64,000 bases of DNA from Pseudogracilibacillus sp037072025 (GCF_037072025.1 NZ_JAXHDD010000017.1:12165-76164), one strand, 5' to 3'; positions 34,319 to 44,094 are shown, counted from the first letter of the stretch. Translations and numbers: made by a program. The notes: a model not told the origin generated them from the sequence alone.

Positions 34319-35707
34319 ATGGAGGGCACGGTACGAATCTTAAGGCGCTTTATTAGTGCAACCATGATAATTTCCATCTTGCTGCTAATTTTAAATTATA
34401 TGTTGTTAGGTGTCTGGGTATTTAAAGGTATGAATAAAGGTCAATCTCCAAGTGCTATTGTTCAAAACGTAGCGGAGGGTCTGCATCCATCGTCCAATGC
34501 TTATTCTCTGGATTCTTCCACAGCAGATATGCTAAATCAGAATCACGCATGGGCAATGCTGGTTGACGATACAGGACACGTAGTGTGGAATTATATGCTC
34601 CCCGATGAACTCCCCGAAACATATTCTTTAGCAGATGTAGCTAAATTTACTAGAAACTACTTGATGGATTATCCCGTTTTTGTATGGGAGCACGATGAAG
34701 GACTGGTAGTTGTTGGATATCCCAAAGATAGTTTGGCAAAGTATCAGTACATCCTTCCAATAAGTTGGGTTTCCTCCTTGCCACTAAAAGTAGCTTCCTT
34801 GCTCGTTGGAAATATTGCATTGGCATTACTTTTGTCGCTTTTCATCGGCTCTAGATTGATTCGCTCCATCCGCCCACTAACTCAAGCCATACAAGGTCTT
34901 TCTGAGGATAGAGGGGTATATATAGAGCCAAAAGGAGTTTTAGCCAATCTTGCACAAAGTGTGAACCGCGCTTCAACTTTATTACAACAAAAAAGCGAGA
35001 GTTTAAAGAGCAGAGATGAAGCCCGTTCCAACTGGATTGCTGGTATCTCACACGATATTCGAACCCCTCTTTCTATGGTACTTGGCTATGCAAGTGATTT
35101 GGAGGAAAATAGCAATATACCAACAGAACAAAGGCAACAAGCAGGTATTATACGGCAGCAAGCAGAAAAACTGAGATCTCTTGTAAATGACTTAAACCTT
35201 GTTTCAATGCTAGAATATGAAATGCAGCCCCTTGATAAAAAGACAATTCGATTATCAGCATTAGCTAGACAAATAGCATCCGAATTTTTAAATAATGGAT
35301 TAGATGAACGTTTTACGCTAGAAATAGAGACTTTAGATGAAAACGCTCAAGTCAACGGAGATGAACGATTATTGACACGTGCTATTACTAACTTGATACA
35401 AAACAGTATTAACCATAATCCTGACGGGTGCCAGATACGGCTGCTAACATCCTTTAATGAAGGTAATAACACCTGTAGTTTTATCATAGCTGATAACGGG
35501 AAGGGAATTTCTCAAAATGAGCTTCCTGACCTACTGGAGTTGCCATTTTCATCCAAAAGAAAACATCCTCGCAAAAACGGGCACGGATTAGGGTTACCAA
35601 TGGTTGCAAGAATTGCCAAGGCACACCAAGGACATTTGTTTTTATATAGTGATATTGGAAAAGGATTTAGAGTAGAAATTGTATTGCCCTCAATAATGTC
35701 CGATTAA
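34319..35707 (+). CDS. Sensor histidine kinase
   Basis: 462 residues from ATG 34319, seven bases after AGGAGG and two bases after the regulator stop. Two membrane helices (about residues 10-30 and 160-182) flank an extracellular domain of about 130 residues. The H box is GISHDIRTPLSMVLGYASDL, the N box NLIQNSINHNPDG and the G boxes ADNGKGIS and GHGLGLPMVA. The sensor loop is long, unlike the short-loop BceS kinases, so it may detect its ligand directly. Confidence 0.88.
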   Translation: MEGTVRILRRFISATMIISILLLILNYMLLGVWVFKGMNKGQSPSAIVQNVAEGLHPSSNAYSLDSSTADMLNQNHAWAMLVDDTGHVVWNYMLPDELPETYSLADVAKFTRNYLMDYPVFVWEHDEGLVVVGYPKDSLAKYQYILPISWVSSLPLKVASLLVGNIALALLLSLFIGSRLIRSIRPLTQAIQGLSEDRGVYIEPKGVLANLAQSVNRASTLLQQKSESLKSRDEARSNWIAGISHDIRTPLSMVLGYASDLEENSNIPTEQRQQAGIIRQQAEKLRSLVNDLNLVSMLEYEMQPLDKKTIRLSALARQIASEFLNNGLDERFTLEIETLDENAQVNGDERLLTRAITNLIQNSINHNPDGCQIRLLTSFNEGNNTCSFIIADNGKGISQNELPDLLELPFSSKRKHPRKNGHGLGLPMVARIAKAHQGHLFLYSDIGKGFRVEIVLPSIMSD

Positions 35708-35770
35708 GAAAAGTTGAAGTTTGATAATATCATTTAATTCACTAAAGTTTAAATCAATTTTTAGAATTAG

Positions 35771-35812
35771 AAAACCGCCGATTTAAGTTACTTCTCCTGA
35801 ATCGGCGGTTAA
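35771..35812. terminator. Bidirectional terminator between kinase and recombinase fragment
   Basis: AACCGCCGATT pairs with AATCGGCGGTT; 60-100 bp after the kinase stop and just past the end of the convergent recombinase fragment. Flanked by A/T runs on both sides. Confidence 0.85.
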
Positions 35813-35819
35813 ATTCATT

Positions 35820-36242
35820 TTATAATTCTATATCTATCTCAATCCCAGACTTGAATTCAACAGTGAGCTTATCATCAAACACCGTAACCTTTTCAATAAG
35901 ACGCCTTACTAACTGCTCATCATATTCCTCCAACTCGCAGGATTGTTCATTCAAGAAGTCAGTCATTTCAGTGATTCGTTGCCTTTTTCCTTCACGATCT
36001 GCATTCTCAACCAGTGCATTTTGCTTCAATTCTCGAAGGCGGCAAATTTCATCTGCCACATCTTCATAGCCATTTTTAGACTTTGCTTGGATAAGAAGCT
36101 GTTGTTGTAATTCTTCCAATTTGCCATCAATACCATCGGTGGCATTATCATTTTCTTCATTAAATATAGTAGCAATATTTTTCTGCAAGGTTGAGAGGAA
36201 GGGTTCTTTTTTAGCCAAAAGAATGTGTTTAGATTCCTTCTA
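35820..36242 (-). pseudogene. Large serine recombinase, C-terminal fragment
   Basis: About 140 residues with no catalytic domain: a coiled-coil stretch (GKLEELQQQLLIQAKSK) and the C-terminal signature EEYDEQLVRRLIEKVTVFDD followed by KLTVEFKSGIEIDIEL, as in the large serine recombinases of Tn4451/Tn5397-type and ICE elements. The frame opens just after a stop at 36243, so the N-terminal resolvase and zinc-ribbon parts are gone. It lies next to the LanFEG/two-component island, suggesting that island arrived as cargo of an integrated element. Confidence 0.7.
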
Positions 36243-36275
36243 CTAATAAAAATAAATTTTGTAAGGGTAGGGGGA

Positions 36276-37484
36276 TTAACTATTTATTGTTGCTTTTTGA
36301 TTTTTGAATCGGTCTATTATAGAAAATATAATTTGTATGGTAAAAGCAAGAGCTAACAAAACACCAATAATAATGGTCAAATGTTTTAAGTCAGAACCAA
36401 GATTTCCTCCACCATAAATTAAACTGAAATAGCTGTTTACTCCATACGTTGCAGGTAGTAACTTTCCGAGTTCAAAGTAAAAGGATGGTAATAATTCACG
36501 GGGTACAATAGCCCCCGAACTGACCAATTGTGTTGCAGTTAACGCAATATTAAAAATCATTCCAGGGTTTCCAAATAACATTACGAAAAGTTGGGAGATA
36601 GCTAAAAAGCTAAAAAGCAATATTGCTTGGAATCCCCATAAAGAGATAAAACTATAATCTAGATCAATATTAAATAGGTACATGAGACAAACGGTTAATA
36701 GTGAAATACCAAGAGCTAGTAGAATATTAATAATTTGTCTGCCAAAGAAAAGGGAAAACCGCCCATGCGCCTGTTTTAATTTTCCATTTGTAATCTGTAA
36801 ATACTGACTAATTAACATAGCACTGATATAAGATGCCAATACAATTAACAGTGGAACCATAGTAATAGCAAATCCCTCTTTGTCATTTGTTTTTTCTATA
36901 TTAGCGTTCAAAGGATTCACTTGCGTATTTTCCTGTACCAAATCTACTACTTGACTCGCTACCTCCCTGATAATTGCTTCCATTTCTTCATTTGGAGCTT
37001 CTGCTGCTATCAATGGTGGAATTTTATCCGCTATTTGAGCATTAATATTTTCTCGAACTTGTTGATTAAGTTCATTATTTAACGTATTAGCTGCCGTTTC
37101 CATCATTTGTTTCGTTAATGTAGGGGCAGATTGGTTAATAAAATAATTTATTGATACCGTTTCACTGTTTTGAAGTTGTTCCATCATATTGTCTGGAAGG
37201 TGAATAAGCATATTCACGTTACGCTCATCTAACTCCTCTTTTGCTTCACTTAATTTCTCATAAACTGTTATTTGAAATAAATCTCTATCATTTAATTCCG
37301 TTACAATTTCTTCCCCGAGTTCTGAATCATTATTTACAATACCAATGGAAAATTGATCTGTTCGATCATAAACACCATCATAACCGGTTAACCAGACAAT
37401 AACGAAAATAAGTTGAAAAGCAATTGCAGCAGCAATGCCTAATAGGGTCTCTTTTTCTTTTAAAAAACTTTGAAGAACTTTCAT
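36276..37484 (-). CDS. YhgE/Pip-like ABC-2 membrane permease
   Basis: 402 residues with one N-terminal helix (LLGIAAAIAFQLIFVIVWL), a long extracytoplasmic domain (about 40-205) with FSIGIVNNDSELGEEI, and five or six C-terminal helices. This is the ABC-2/DUF3533 class exporter layout, as in YhgE/Pip proteins. Cargo unknown. It begins at ATG 37484 behind GAGGAGG and lies downstream of a TetR gene on the same strand (57-bp gap), a usual arrangement for drug or lipid exporters. Confidence 0.8.
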   Translation of the reverse strand: MKVLQSFLKEKETLLGIAAAIAFQLIFVIVWLTGYDGVYDRTDQFSIGIVNNDSELGEEIVTELNDRDLFQITVYEKLSEAKEELDERNVNMLIHLPDNMMEQLQNSETVSINYFINQSAPTLTKQMMETAANTLNNELNQQVRENINAQIADKIPPLIAAEAPNEEMEAIIREVASQVVDLVQENTQVNPLNANIEKTNDKEGFAITMVPLLIVLASYISAMLISQYLQITNGKLKQAHGRFSLFFGRQIINILLALGISLLTVCLMYLFNIDLDYSFISLWGFQAILLFSFLAISQLFVMLFGNPGMIFNIALTATQLVSSGAIVPRELLPSFYFELGKLLPATYGVNSYFSLIYGGGNLGSDLKHLTIIIGVLLALAFTIQIIFSIIDRFKNQKATINS

Positions 37485-37541
37485 TTTTAATTCCTCCTCA
37501 TACAGTTAAAGTGAGTACATACTTTCATATTGTTTAAAAAA

Positions 37542-38117
37542 TTACTGAAGCATTTTTATAAAGGAATTGATGTTTTTATTAATAAAATCATCAATTGATA
37601 ATTCTACTGCTTCAGTGTTAATTTTTGTTTTCATTAAAAAATAACCAAAATTAATAAATAAAAAGTTAGTTGCTATGACATAAGAGTCAACTTTATTCAT
37701 TTTTTCTTTTTTCATCATTTTAGTAAAATAATCCGTTAAAATTTCAGTATATCTTTGAGGAATTCGTTTTAATAATTCATCCAGTTCCGCAAATTGCCCT
37801 GCTTCTTTTAAGCTAAGCAAAATAACTGTTCTCTTTTGTTCTAATAAAGTCTGGTATTCTCTTACTAACATTTTTAAATCTTTTTCAATGTCCCAAACTA
37901 CTTTTTCTTGAAAAATTGATTCGAATAAATCAATTAGAGCATATTTCTGTATAATTGCATCAACAATTCCCTTTTTATTACCAAAAATTCGAAATATAGT
38001 AACTTCATTCACACCGGCCATTTCAGCAAGTTCCCTTGTGGTTGCTCCTTTATAACCTTTTTCATGAACGAGTTCTACCATAGCTTCCACAATTTTATCT
38101 TTTGTTGAAAGATTCAA
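37542..38117 (-). CDS. TetR-family regulator of the YhgE-like exporter
   Basis: 191 residues from TTG 38117, placed behind GGAGGGGGGAG; the upstream in-frame ATG at 38162 would span that site. N-terminal helix-turn-helix GATTRELAEMAGVNEVTIFR, then a helical ligand domain. Likely represses its own operon with the exporter gene. A TetR-like half-palindrome (38194-38208) lies in its promoter region. Confidence 0.85.
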   Translation of the reverse strand: MNLSTKDKIVEAMVELVHEKGYKGATTRELAEMAGVNEVTIFRIFGNKKGIVDAIIQKYALIDLFESIFQEKVVWDIEKDLKMLVREYQTLLEQKRTVILLSLKEAGQFAELDELLKRIPQRYTEILTDYFTKMMKKEKMNKVDSYVIATNFLFINFGYFLMKTKINTEAVELSIDDFINKNINSFIKMLQ

Positions 38118-38193
38118 ATAGCTCCCCCCTCCGAATTCATACAAATAATCCTTTAATTCCATAAATTAAGTTAGTAAAGAAAATATAATAAGC

Positions 38194-38208
38194 TGACTGA
38201 CCGACTGT
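38194..38208. promoter_or_regulatory. TetR-type operator, site 1
   Basis: TGACTGACCGACTGT, an imperfect version of the site at 38999 (shared ACTGACCG), placed 77 bp upstream of the tetR start and 13 bp past the hydrolase stop. Confidence 0.55.
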
Positions 38209-38220
38209 TACTATGTTTAA

Positions 38221-38969
38221 TCACATAGCTTGTATTCTTGTACTTTTTAAAAACCCCTCAATAGATTTCCAATATTCTTTTGGTTTTTCTATCATTGGAC
38301 TGTGACCACTATCTTTGATCATTTCAATCTCAATTTTTGAATTAAGCTCGGGGACATTTTCCCATGGATTAATCGGAGAAACTTTATCTTGATCGCCCCA
38401 TAAAAGTAATACTGGACATTCAATCTTGGGTAAAATAGTTGTAGCGTCATATCTATCAGACTCTTTAGCTAATGGAATCATATTTAAAAAACTACGTCTA
38501 TTACTAAAAAATTCAGATAAACTTTCAAGTTGTTGTTCAGAAACGCAGCTTGGATCAACAAATAATTGTTTCTTTAAATCCCGAAACCACTCTTTGCTTT
38601 CTTCTTTATTACTTTTTTTAGGTGGACCAATATCAAGATTCATACTACCCATTCCAGGAGCTCCACTTGCAACTATCGCTTCTACTTTTTCTGGAATCAA
38701 AGCAGCTAATTCTAACGCCAGTAAACCACCCATGGAATTACCTACAACAACTGCCTTAGCATCAATCGATTCATTAAAAAATTCTAATAATTGCTCACGT
38801 AAATCACTAATTTTTCCTCCATAAGCAGCAAGTGCTTCTGATTGCTGGATAATAGTGTAGTCTGTTCTAGAAAAGTATGAAATTGTATTTTCCATATCCA
38901 ATCTCCAGCAAATAATCCAGATATAAAAACAACCGGAGTACCATTACCGCCTTTTTTAAATACTTCCAT
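38221..38969 (-). pseudogene. Alpha/beta hydrolase, frameshifted
   Basis: Two frames together give a normal hydrolase. The first 26 residues (start 38969) read VFISGLFAGDWIW. After a one-base shift at about 38888-38900 the rest follows: nucleophile elbow VVGNSMGGLLALELA (Ser), a late Asp in LLLWGDQDKVSP and His in DSGHSPMIEKP. The break lies in GGATATGG, where loss of one repeat unit would explain the shift. Downstream of a TetR operator and possibly regulated by the divergent TetR protein. Confidence 0.8.
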
Positions 38970-38996
38970 GAATTTTCTCCTCCTTATTCACATTTA

Positions 38997-39013
38997 TGAC
39001 TGACGGTCAGTTA
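38997..39013. promoter_or_regulatory. TetR-type operator, site 2
   Basis: ACTGAC-G-GTCAGT, perfect 13-bp palindrome at 38999-39011, in the 222-bp region between the hydrolase gene and the divergent TetR gene. It is the best-formed of three related sites. Confidence 0.7.
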
Positions 39014-39191
39014 CCTAAGACAAATTATAGCTACTTAAAATAATTAGTCAAGTGGTATTTCTAAATTAGTCCTATTTTACTATTTTAATGATGAGATAGA
39101 GGTATTCCCATGAATACAAACTTGGTTTCAATATTATATCTTTTATGATAAACTTCATAAAGATAAAGACCATGCTTAGGAGGCTAAAAAA

Positions 39192-39770
39192 TTGGTAGGT
39201 AAACCTGAACGTTTTATGGAAATTCTAACTGCTGCACGTAGTGTTTTAGCAGAAAAGGGATTTGACGCTACAAAAGTTTCGGAGGTAGTGCAAAAAGCAG
39301 GTGTTGCGAAAGGAACATTTTATCTATATTTCCCCTCTAAATTAGATTTAGTGATTGCTTTAGTTCGAGAAATGCGGGAAAAGATCCTTCTTGAAACAGA
39401 AAAGGTTATCGGATCTCAGAATAGTAAACAAGAAGAGTTAATTCAAGTTATAAAAGTCGCTTTTAATGTAATGGAAAACTATAATGATGTTTTCCCGGTT
39501 TTCAATGCAGTTAGTGCTTTTAAAACAGACCAGTGGAAAGTGGAAAAAGAAATTCGTTTACCTTATTGTAATTTCTTACAAAATTTAATCGAAAGCGGTC
39601 AAGAATCTGGAGAATTTAGAGCTGATTTGAATACGGAAATAATTGCATCATTAATTGAAGGAATGGTGGAGCATGTTGCACATGAATGTTTTATTTATCA
39701 TTCGACACTTTCAATAGATGATTATATTGATAATATTAATCTAATTTTAAGTAAGTCACTTTCTAACTAA
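39192..39770 (+). CDS. TetR/AcrR-family regulator
   Basis: 192 residues from TTG 39192, eight bases after AGGAGG. Helix-turn-helix VSEVVQKAGVAKGTFYLYFP at residues 26-45, near-consensus for YhgD/AcrR-like members. The ligand domain is helical. It is divergent from the hydrolase gene, and the perfect palindrome at 38999 lies between them, so this protein is the likely reader of that site. Confidence 0.88.
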   Translation: MVGKPERFMEILTAARSVLAEKGFDATKVSEVVQKAGVAKGTFYLYFPSKLDLVIALVREMREKILLETEKVIGSQNSKQEELIQVIKVAFNVMENYNDVFPVFNAVSAFKTDQWKVEKEIRLPYCNFLQNLIESGQESGEFRADLNTEIIASLIEGMVEHVAHECFIYHSTLSIDDYIDNINLILSKSLSN

Positions 39771-39831
39771 TGAAAAACTTGATTATTGCATCTAAACTGA
39801 TCCAGTCAGTGTAGAGAAGTTTAGTAATTTC

Positions 39832-40125
39832 GGTTCAGTAACAAATCACGGGATTATCGACAATAGTCGACATTAAAAGTTCATAATAATAGGCTGATTG
39901 AATGTTTGTCGAAAAAAAATTTAACAAGCCATTTGTTGTCCATTTTGTTTTAAACGTTTTTCATAACGGTCTTGGTATTTCCTCCATTTGAGTTGGGTAT
40001 TCTTTTCTTCCTTCATCCGCATCCGTGCCTGGATCGATTTGATGGAATAACCAAAACTTTGTTGATTCATCGTCCGAACCTGGTGTTTTTCCCTTCCGTT
40101 TTGACGTTGGATATACGATGGATAA
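39832..40125 (-). mobile_element. ISL3-family remnant, inverted relative to first copy
   Basis: The minus strand carries RTMNQQSFGYSIKSIQARMR and a stop near 39927, highly similar to the copy at 29.2-29.7 kb. The element continues to the same end (GGTTCAGTAACAAATCACGG on the plus strand, beginning 39832). Only about 290 bp remain. Its terminus faces the terminus of the first copy across a 10-kb interval. Confidence 0.75.
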
Positions 40126-40177
40126 ATTTCAACTTTTCAATATGTTAATTAAGAGAAAAACTATATATTCTGCAAAG

Positions 40178-40206
40178 TAGTCAAGGAGAAAACTTGACTA
40201 TTTTTA
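40178..40206 (+). terminator. Strong Rho-independent terminator
   Basis: TAGTCAAG-GAGAAAA-CTTGACTA followed by TTTTTATT. No plus-strand gene ends just before it; it is an orphan, perhaps left from a deleted gene. Confidence 0.75.
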
Positions 40207-40230
40207 TTAATTCATGTAATAATCTAATTA

Positions 40231-40245
40231 ATGACTGACCGTCAT
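40231..40245. promoter_or_regulatory. TetR-type operator, site 3 (orphan)
   Basis: ATGACTGACCGTCAT, palindromic ends with the same ACTGACCGTC core as sites 1 and 2. No intact gene follows in either direction; the neighbour it controlled is probably lost. Confidence 0.5.
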
Positions 40246-40371
40246 ACCTGTTAGCGGTGATTAATTTCTTTGAATCTAATCTTTCTGGCATTAATAAATT
40301 TTAATATGATTTTTATACTTATGTAACTATTAAATAAAATAGAATATTGACGTAGATTCAACTTTTGTGAA

Positions 40372-40690
40372 TTAAACTAAATTATTGTATTTAAAATAGG
40401 TTATTTTAAAATCTCCTATATGCTTTTGAGTGCATACTGCTAATGCATAATTAAAATTGAATTTTTGTTGATATAAATAATAGTTGGAGTTTTGCTCTTC
40501 TTCTATAAAATATATATTGTTATCGTTTACTATTGTAAAAGAATTCAATGGTATTGATAAACCTTTTCCGATGGCTTTTACGTATGATTCCTTGAGAGTC
40601 CAATATTTATAAAATGTTGAGAGTTTGTCTTGGTCAGGTCTACTATTAATAAAAACGTATTCATCCTTGGAAAAAAACTCTATCATCCAA
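40372..40690 (-). pseudogene. Sfp-type phosphopantetheinyl transferase, C-terminal fragment
   Basis: About 105 residues: FFSKDEYVF, FYKYWTLKESYVKAIGKGLS and ALAVC, the second half of an Sfp-type 4'-phosphopantetheinyl transferase. WTLKESYVKAIGKG holds the Mg-binding Glu and Lys. The N-terminal half, with the first Mg ligands, is missing. The fragment stops abruptly where plus-strand NRPS sequence begins (about 40690), a recombination joint. Sfp activates carrier domains of the kind found next door. Confidence 0.8.
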
Positions 40691-41637
40691 CGGGAGATTA
40701 TATTGCTCCCAAAACAAAAATAGAGAAAAAAGTAGTAACAATATGGGGAGAAATTCTAAAAATCCAAGGAATTGGCATAACAAATATTTTCTTTGAATCA
40801 GGTGGGAACTCATTAAAAGCTCTAGAATTAGTAAGTAAAATACGGGAGAGAATAAATATACAACTGCCATTACGTTTTATTTTCCAAAAACCAACTATTG
40901 CTGAAATGGCAAGTTACTTACACACAAGTTTGCAAACAATTAAAACAGAGCCAATCACTGTATTGAATAAAGTAACAAGTAGGAATATATTTTGTTTTAC
41001 TCCAATTATTGGATATGGAACTGTCTTTTCCGAGCTCGCATCATATATCGATTCTCATACATAATACGGTATAGATTTTATTGATCATATAGATCGACTA
41101 GCGAAATATATGGAGCTCATTATAGGTATTCAAAAGAAAGGTCCTTATATATTTATGGGCTACTCCGCTGGAGGTACATTAGCTTTTGAACTTGCGAAAT
41201 ATATGGAACAGTCTGGCTATGTTGTTTCAGATATTATTATGTTAGATGCTCAAGCACGAATGAAAAAGTGGTTGGAAACAGAACAAGATATTATAAATGA
41301 AGCTCAGTTTACTGTAGACTTTTTTACGTCACAAAAAGTATATAAAAAATATTTTGATGATGTATTAAAAGAGGAATTGTTGGAAAATGTTAAAAACTAT
41401 TTAACTTACTGGAATAACAGCTTTAGTACTGAAATGGTTGATGCTACGATCCATCAATTGAAAGCTATAAAAACTGCTGAAACTGAAAACTTTAAACATT
41501 GGGAAGAGCATGATAAAGACTATTGTCTGTATGAAGGAAGTGGAACACATTATGAAATGTTAATAGAGCCACACCTTAAAAAGAATGCAGAGTTACTTAA
41601 TAATATCCTTGCTAACAAATTTACAATAAAAGTTTAA
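40691..41637 (+). pseudogene. NRPS terminal module remnant (PCP-thioesterase)
   Basis: One frame: GDYIAPKTKIEKKVVTIW (the end of an adenylation domain), carrier domain with FFESGGNSLKAL (phosphopantetheine Ser), then thioesterase with catalytic GYSAGG (Ser) and GTHYEML (His). A single TAA at 41062-41064 interrupts it between carrier and thioesterase; the frame continues (YGIDFIDHIDRLAKYMELI). Condensation and adenylation parts are absent. It resembles the last module of a lipopeptide or siderophore synthetase. With Sfp next to it and an exporter after it, it is the ruin of a biosynthetic locus. Confidence 0.85.
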
Positions 41638-41738
41638 TAGAGGCTAAGCATTCAGATGGAGCTAATTTCCATCTGAATGCTAAAAGAAGTGAAAACAATA
41701 GTATCTCGTTTATAAATATAGAGGGGGTAGCCAAAAAA

Positions 41739-42994
41739 ATGGGCAAGAAAACATTATTAAAATTAGAACAAGAGAAAGTGGGGGAAGAGTCTACTTCTTT
41801 GTTCAAACAGAAATCATTCCTTCTTGTTTGGATTGCTACACTCTTTACTGGATTAGCTACTTCATTTTTTTATTGGCTGAATCTTGGTATGTGGTTCGCC
41901 ATTTGGGTATGGCAGAGTCATTATCAATTGTTTTAATGGTTACAGCACTGCCGCGATTGTTCTTTATGTCATTGGGGGGGGTTTTGGCTGATCGGGTACG
42001 GAGAACACGTATTTTATTTACATCAGATATTATCCGAAGCTTATTGGTTTTTTTGATGGTCGTTTTTTTGTTAGTACAATACCTTCCTTTTTGGCTATTG
42101 CTAATTTTCGCTTTACTTTTTGGGATTTTAGATGCATTTTATTGGCCTGCTAACACATCATTAGTTCCAACGATTGTAAAAAAAGAGCAACTAACTCAAG
42201 CTAACTCAATTATTCTAAGCACCCAACAAATTGCTTTACTTCTCGGACCAATGTTAGCAGGACTAATACTAACATTTGGTTCATTTGCAGCAGTTTTTTC
42301 AACACTTAGCATTTTATTGCTAATCGCAGCAAGTCTCATTTATTTTGTTAATGATCCAATTAAACGTGGGGATGCAAAAGAATCAAGGTCTGTTCGTGAA
42401 GATTTTATAGAAGGACTTCAAGTTGTTAAACAAGATTCTTTTATTAAAATGTTTATCATTTTTGCTGTCATTATCAACTTATTTTTTGTAGGTCCATTAG
42501 CAGTAACGATACCTATTTTTGTTGATCAAACACTTCATGGGACTGCTATGGATTTAAGTTATTTAGAAACATCGGTCGCATTTGGAGCATTACTTGGCGG
42601 CGTATTGACGGCCTTAATTAAAATAAAAAAGAAAAGAGCAATGTTGTCGATGATTTTTTTCCTCATTGTGGGAATCTGTGTGATCGGTCTCGGATTTGTT
42701 CAGCTGTTAATTCCCGCAATCATCCTTTTCTTTATTACTAATGTGTTTGATCAAGCCGGGATTATATATATGTATACTTTGCTTCAAGAAAGAGTGGAAA
42801 TTGATAAAGTAGGTCGTCTAATGAGCCTTTTAATGACCGCTTCAATGGGATTGATTCCTGTATCTCATGCGATGGTATCAGGGTTGTTTCATTTAGGAGT
42901 AACACTTTTAACGTTACTAATTGTTTCAGGAAGTATAATTTCGCTTATCTTTTTAGTAACACTTCTATTCGGAAGGAAATTATATTTAAATTAA
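41739..42994 (+). pseudogene. MFS exporter, frameshifted in a poly-T run
   Basis: The first 44 residues (start 41739 behind GAGGGGG) and the following 370 or so are in different frames, joined at CATTTTTTTATTG (about 41865). The repaired protein is about 418 residues with 12 helices, including SLGGVLADRVRRTRILF, the loop 2-3 motif of MFS_3 exporters such as EntS-type siderophore pumps, and SLVPTIVKKEQLTQANSI. Placed right after the NRPS thioesterase, it likely exported that product. A homopolymer error is possible, so it may be intact in the organism. Confidence 0.8.
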
Positions 42995-43017
42995 ATTAAT
43001 AACTTAGGGAGGAGTAA

Positions 43018-43720
43018 CTTTCTTCTGCGGCTTCGATCATGCCATCAGATGTATAGGCCTTTCCGTTTCTTAGCTTTGCATATAAGCATAAACGGCTAGA
43101 GCCTTCAAAAACGTAAAGGGGATGCATGCTCTTCTTTCCAGGATTAGTCGAATTATAACCAACCTCAGCGCCTTCCTGATTTCCATAACCGTATTTACTG
43201 ATGAATCAAAATCAAGGATCACGCGGTTTTGTTCGGATAAAACCCGTTTAGTTAACTCCTCATTTGTTTCCTTTAAGCCATGTACATCTTCGGCAGTTTC
43301 AAACCGTTGTAGGTCGTTATAATAGGTCGTATTGTCAGGCAATTTCTCCCACTTAAAAAAGCGTTTCAATAGGGTTTCCTGCTCGACTTCTTAAAAATGA
43401 TAGATTCTTTCTATCCCTAAAACGCGCCCTAAAATAAGAGCTATCGCAACTTCAGGTAATGGAAAGATTCCACCTTGTTTACTAACATTGAGATAATCCT
43501 CCAAATGGTCAGTCAATCGAATTTTCTTTACATAATCAAGAAGAGGCAAGATTCCTCCGTAGGATGTAGCGTGTTCAAAAGTTGGTTCAATAGTCACTTC
43601 CCGTGCTAGACAATTGTTCCACTCAGTTAGATGCGGATAATATATGTTTAAACCATTATTTAAATATATAAAACAATTAGGTAACAAACCTATCTCCAAG
43701 AATTGAACAAAAATGGCAAG
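43018..43720 (-). mobile_element. IS1380-family transposase remnant
   Basis: Minus-strand pieces in different frames: PTFEHATSYGGILPLLDYVK near the start, LGRVLGIERIYHF, then VILDFDSSVNTV (catalytic Asp) followed after a shift by YGNQEGAEVGYNSTNPGKKS and HPLYVFEGSS. This order is the IS1380 transposase N-half. The C-terminal half and both inverted repeats are missing. Confidence 0.75.
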
Positions 43721-43771
43721 AATTAATTGTTTAGAGCTTTTTGCGATGTACCTATTTCTTATTTTTATATT

Positions 43772-43815
43772 ATAAGGTAGAAACAGCTAATCCAAGTCCG
43801 AGTTCTACCCTTATT
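43772..43815 (+). terminator. Stem-loop after the IS remnant
   Basis: GGTAGAA pairs with TTCTACC across a loop of about 20 bases, followed by CTTATTT. Plus-strand direction; no live gene precedes it. Confidence 0.5.
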
Positions 43816-43825
43816 TAAAAAAGGT

Positions 43826-43852
43826 GGAAGGTGCCCAAAAAGCACCTTCTTT
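43826..43852 (-). terminator. Terminator of the glutaredoxin-like gene
   Basis: GAAGGTGC-CCAAAAA-GCACCTTC; on the minus strand a T-rich tract (CACCTTTTTT) follows. It lies just past the stop at 43858. Confidence 0.8.
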
Positions 43853-43857
43853 AGAAT

Positions 43858-44094
43858 TTATCCCTTAACGTCATCTAAACTTGCACCAAAGTTGATATGA
43901 TATATATTATTATCGATCGCCAATGCTGGGACTGATTTCACACCCTTCTTTTCTGCCTCTTCAATACGATTTTTGTCTGTGCCAAGATGCACCACTTCTG
44001 TAGTAATTTTTGATTTGTCAAGATAATCAAGAACCATTTGCTCCGCATCTACACAAATTGGACAACCCGCATGATAAAATATTGCTTTTGACAT
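43858..44094 (-). CDS. Glutaredoxin-like small redox protein
   Basis: 78 residues, thioredoxin fold. CPIC active site near residues 10-13 (YHAGCPICVDAEQ), cis-Pro in VKSVPALAI near residue 55. Probably a thiol-disulfide reductase of the short glutaredoxin type; the partner is unknown. Start ATG 44094, AGGGGGAGAT upstream. Stands alone with its own terminator. Confidence 0.85.
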   Translation of the reverse strand: MSKAIFYHAGCPICVDAEQMVLDYLDKSKITTEVVHLGTDKNRIEEAEKKGVKSVPALAIDNNIYHINFGASLDDVKG

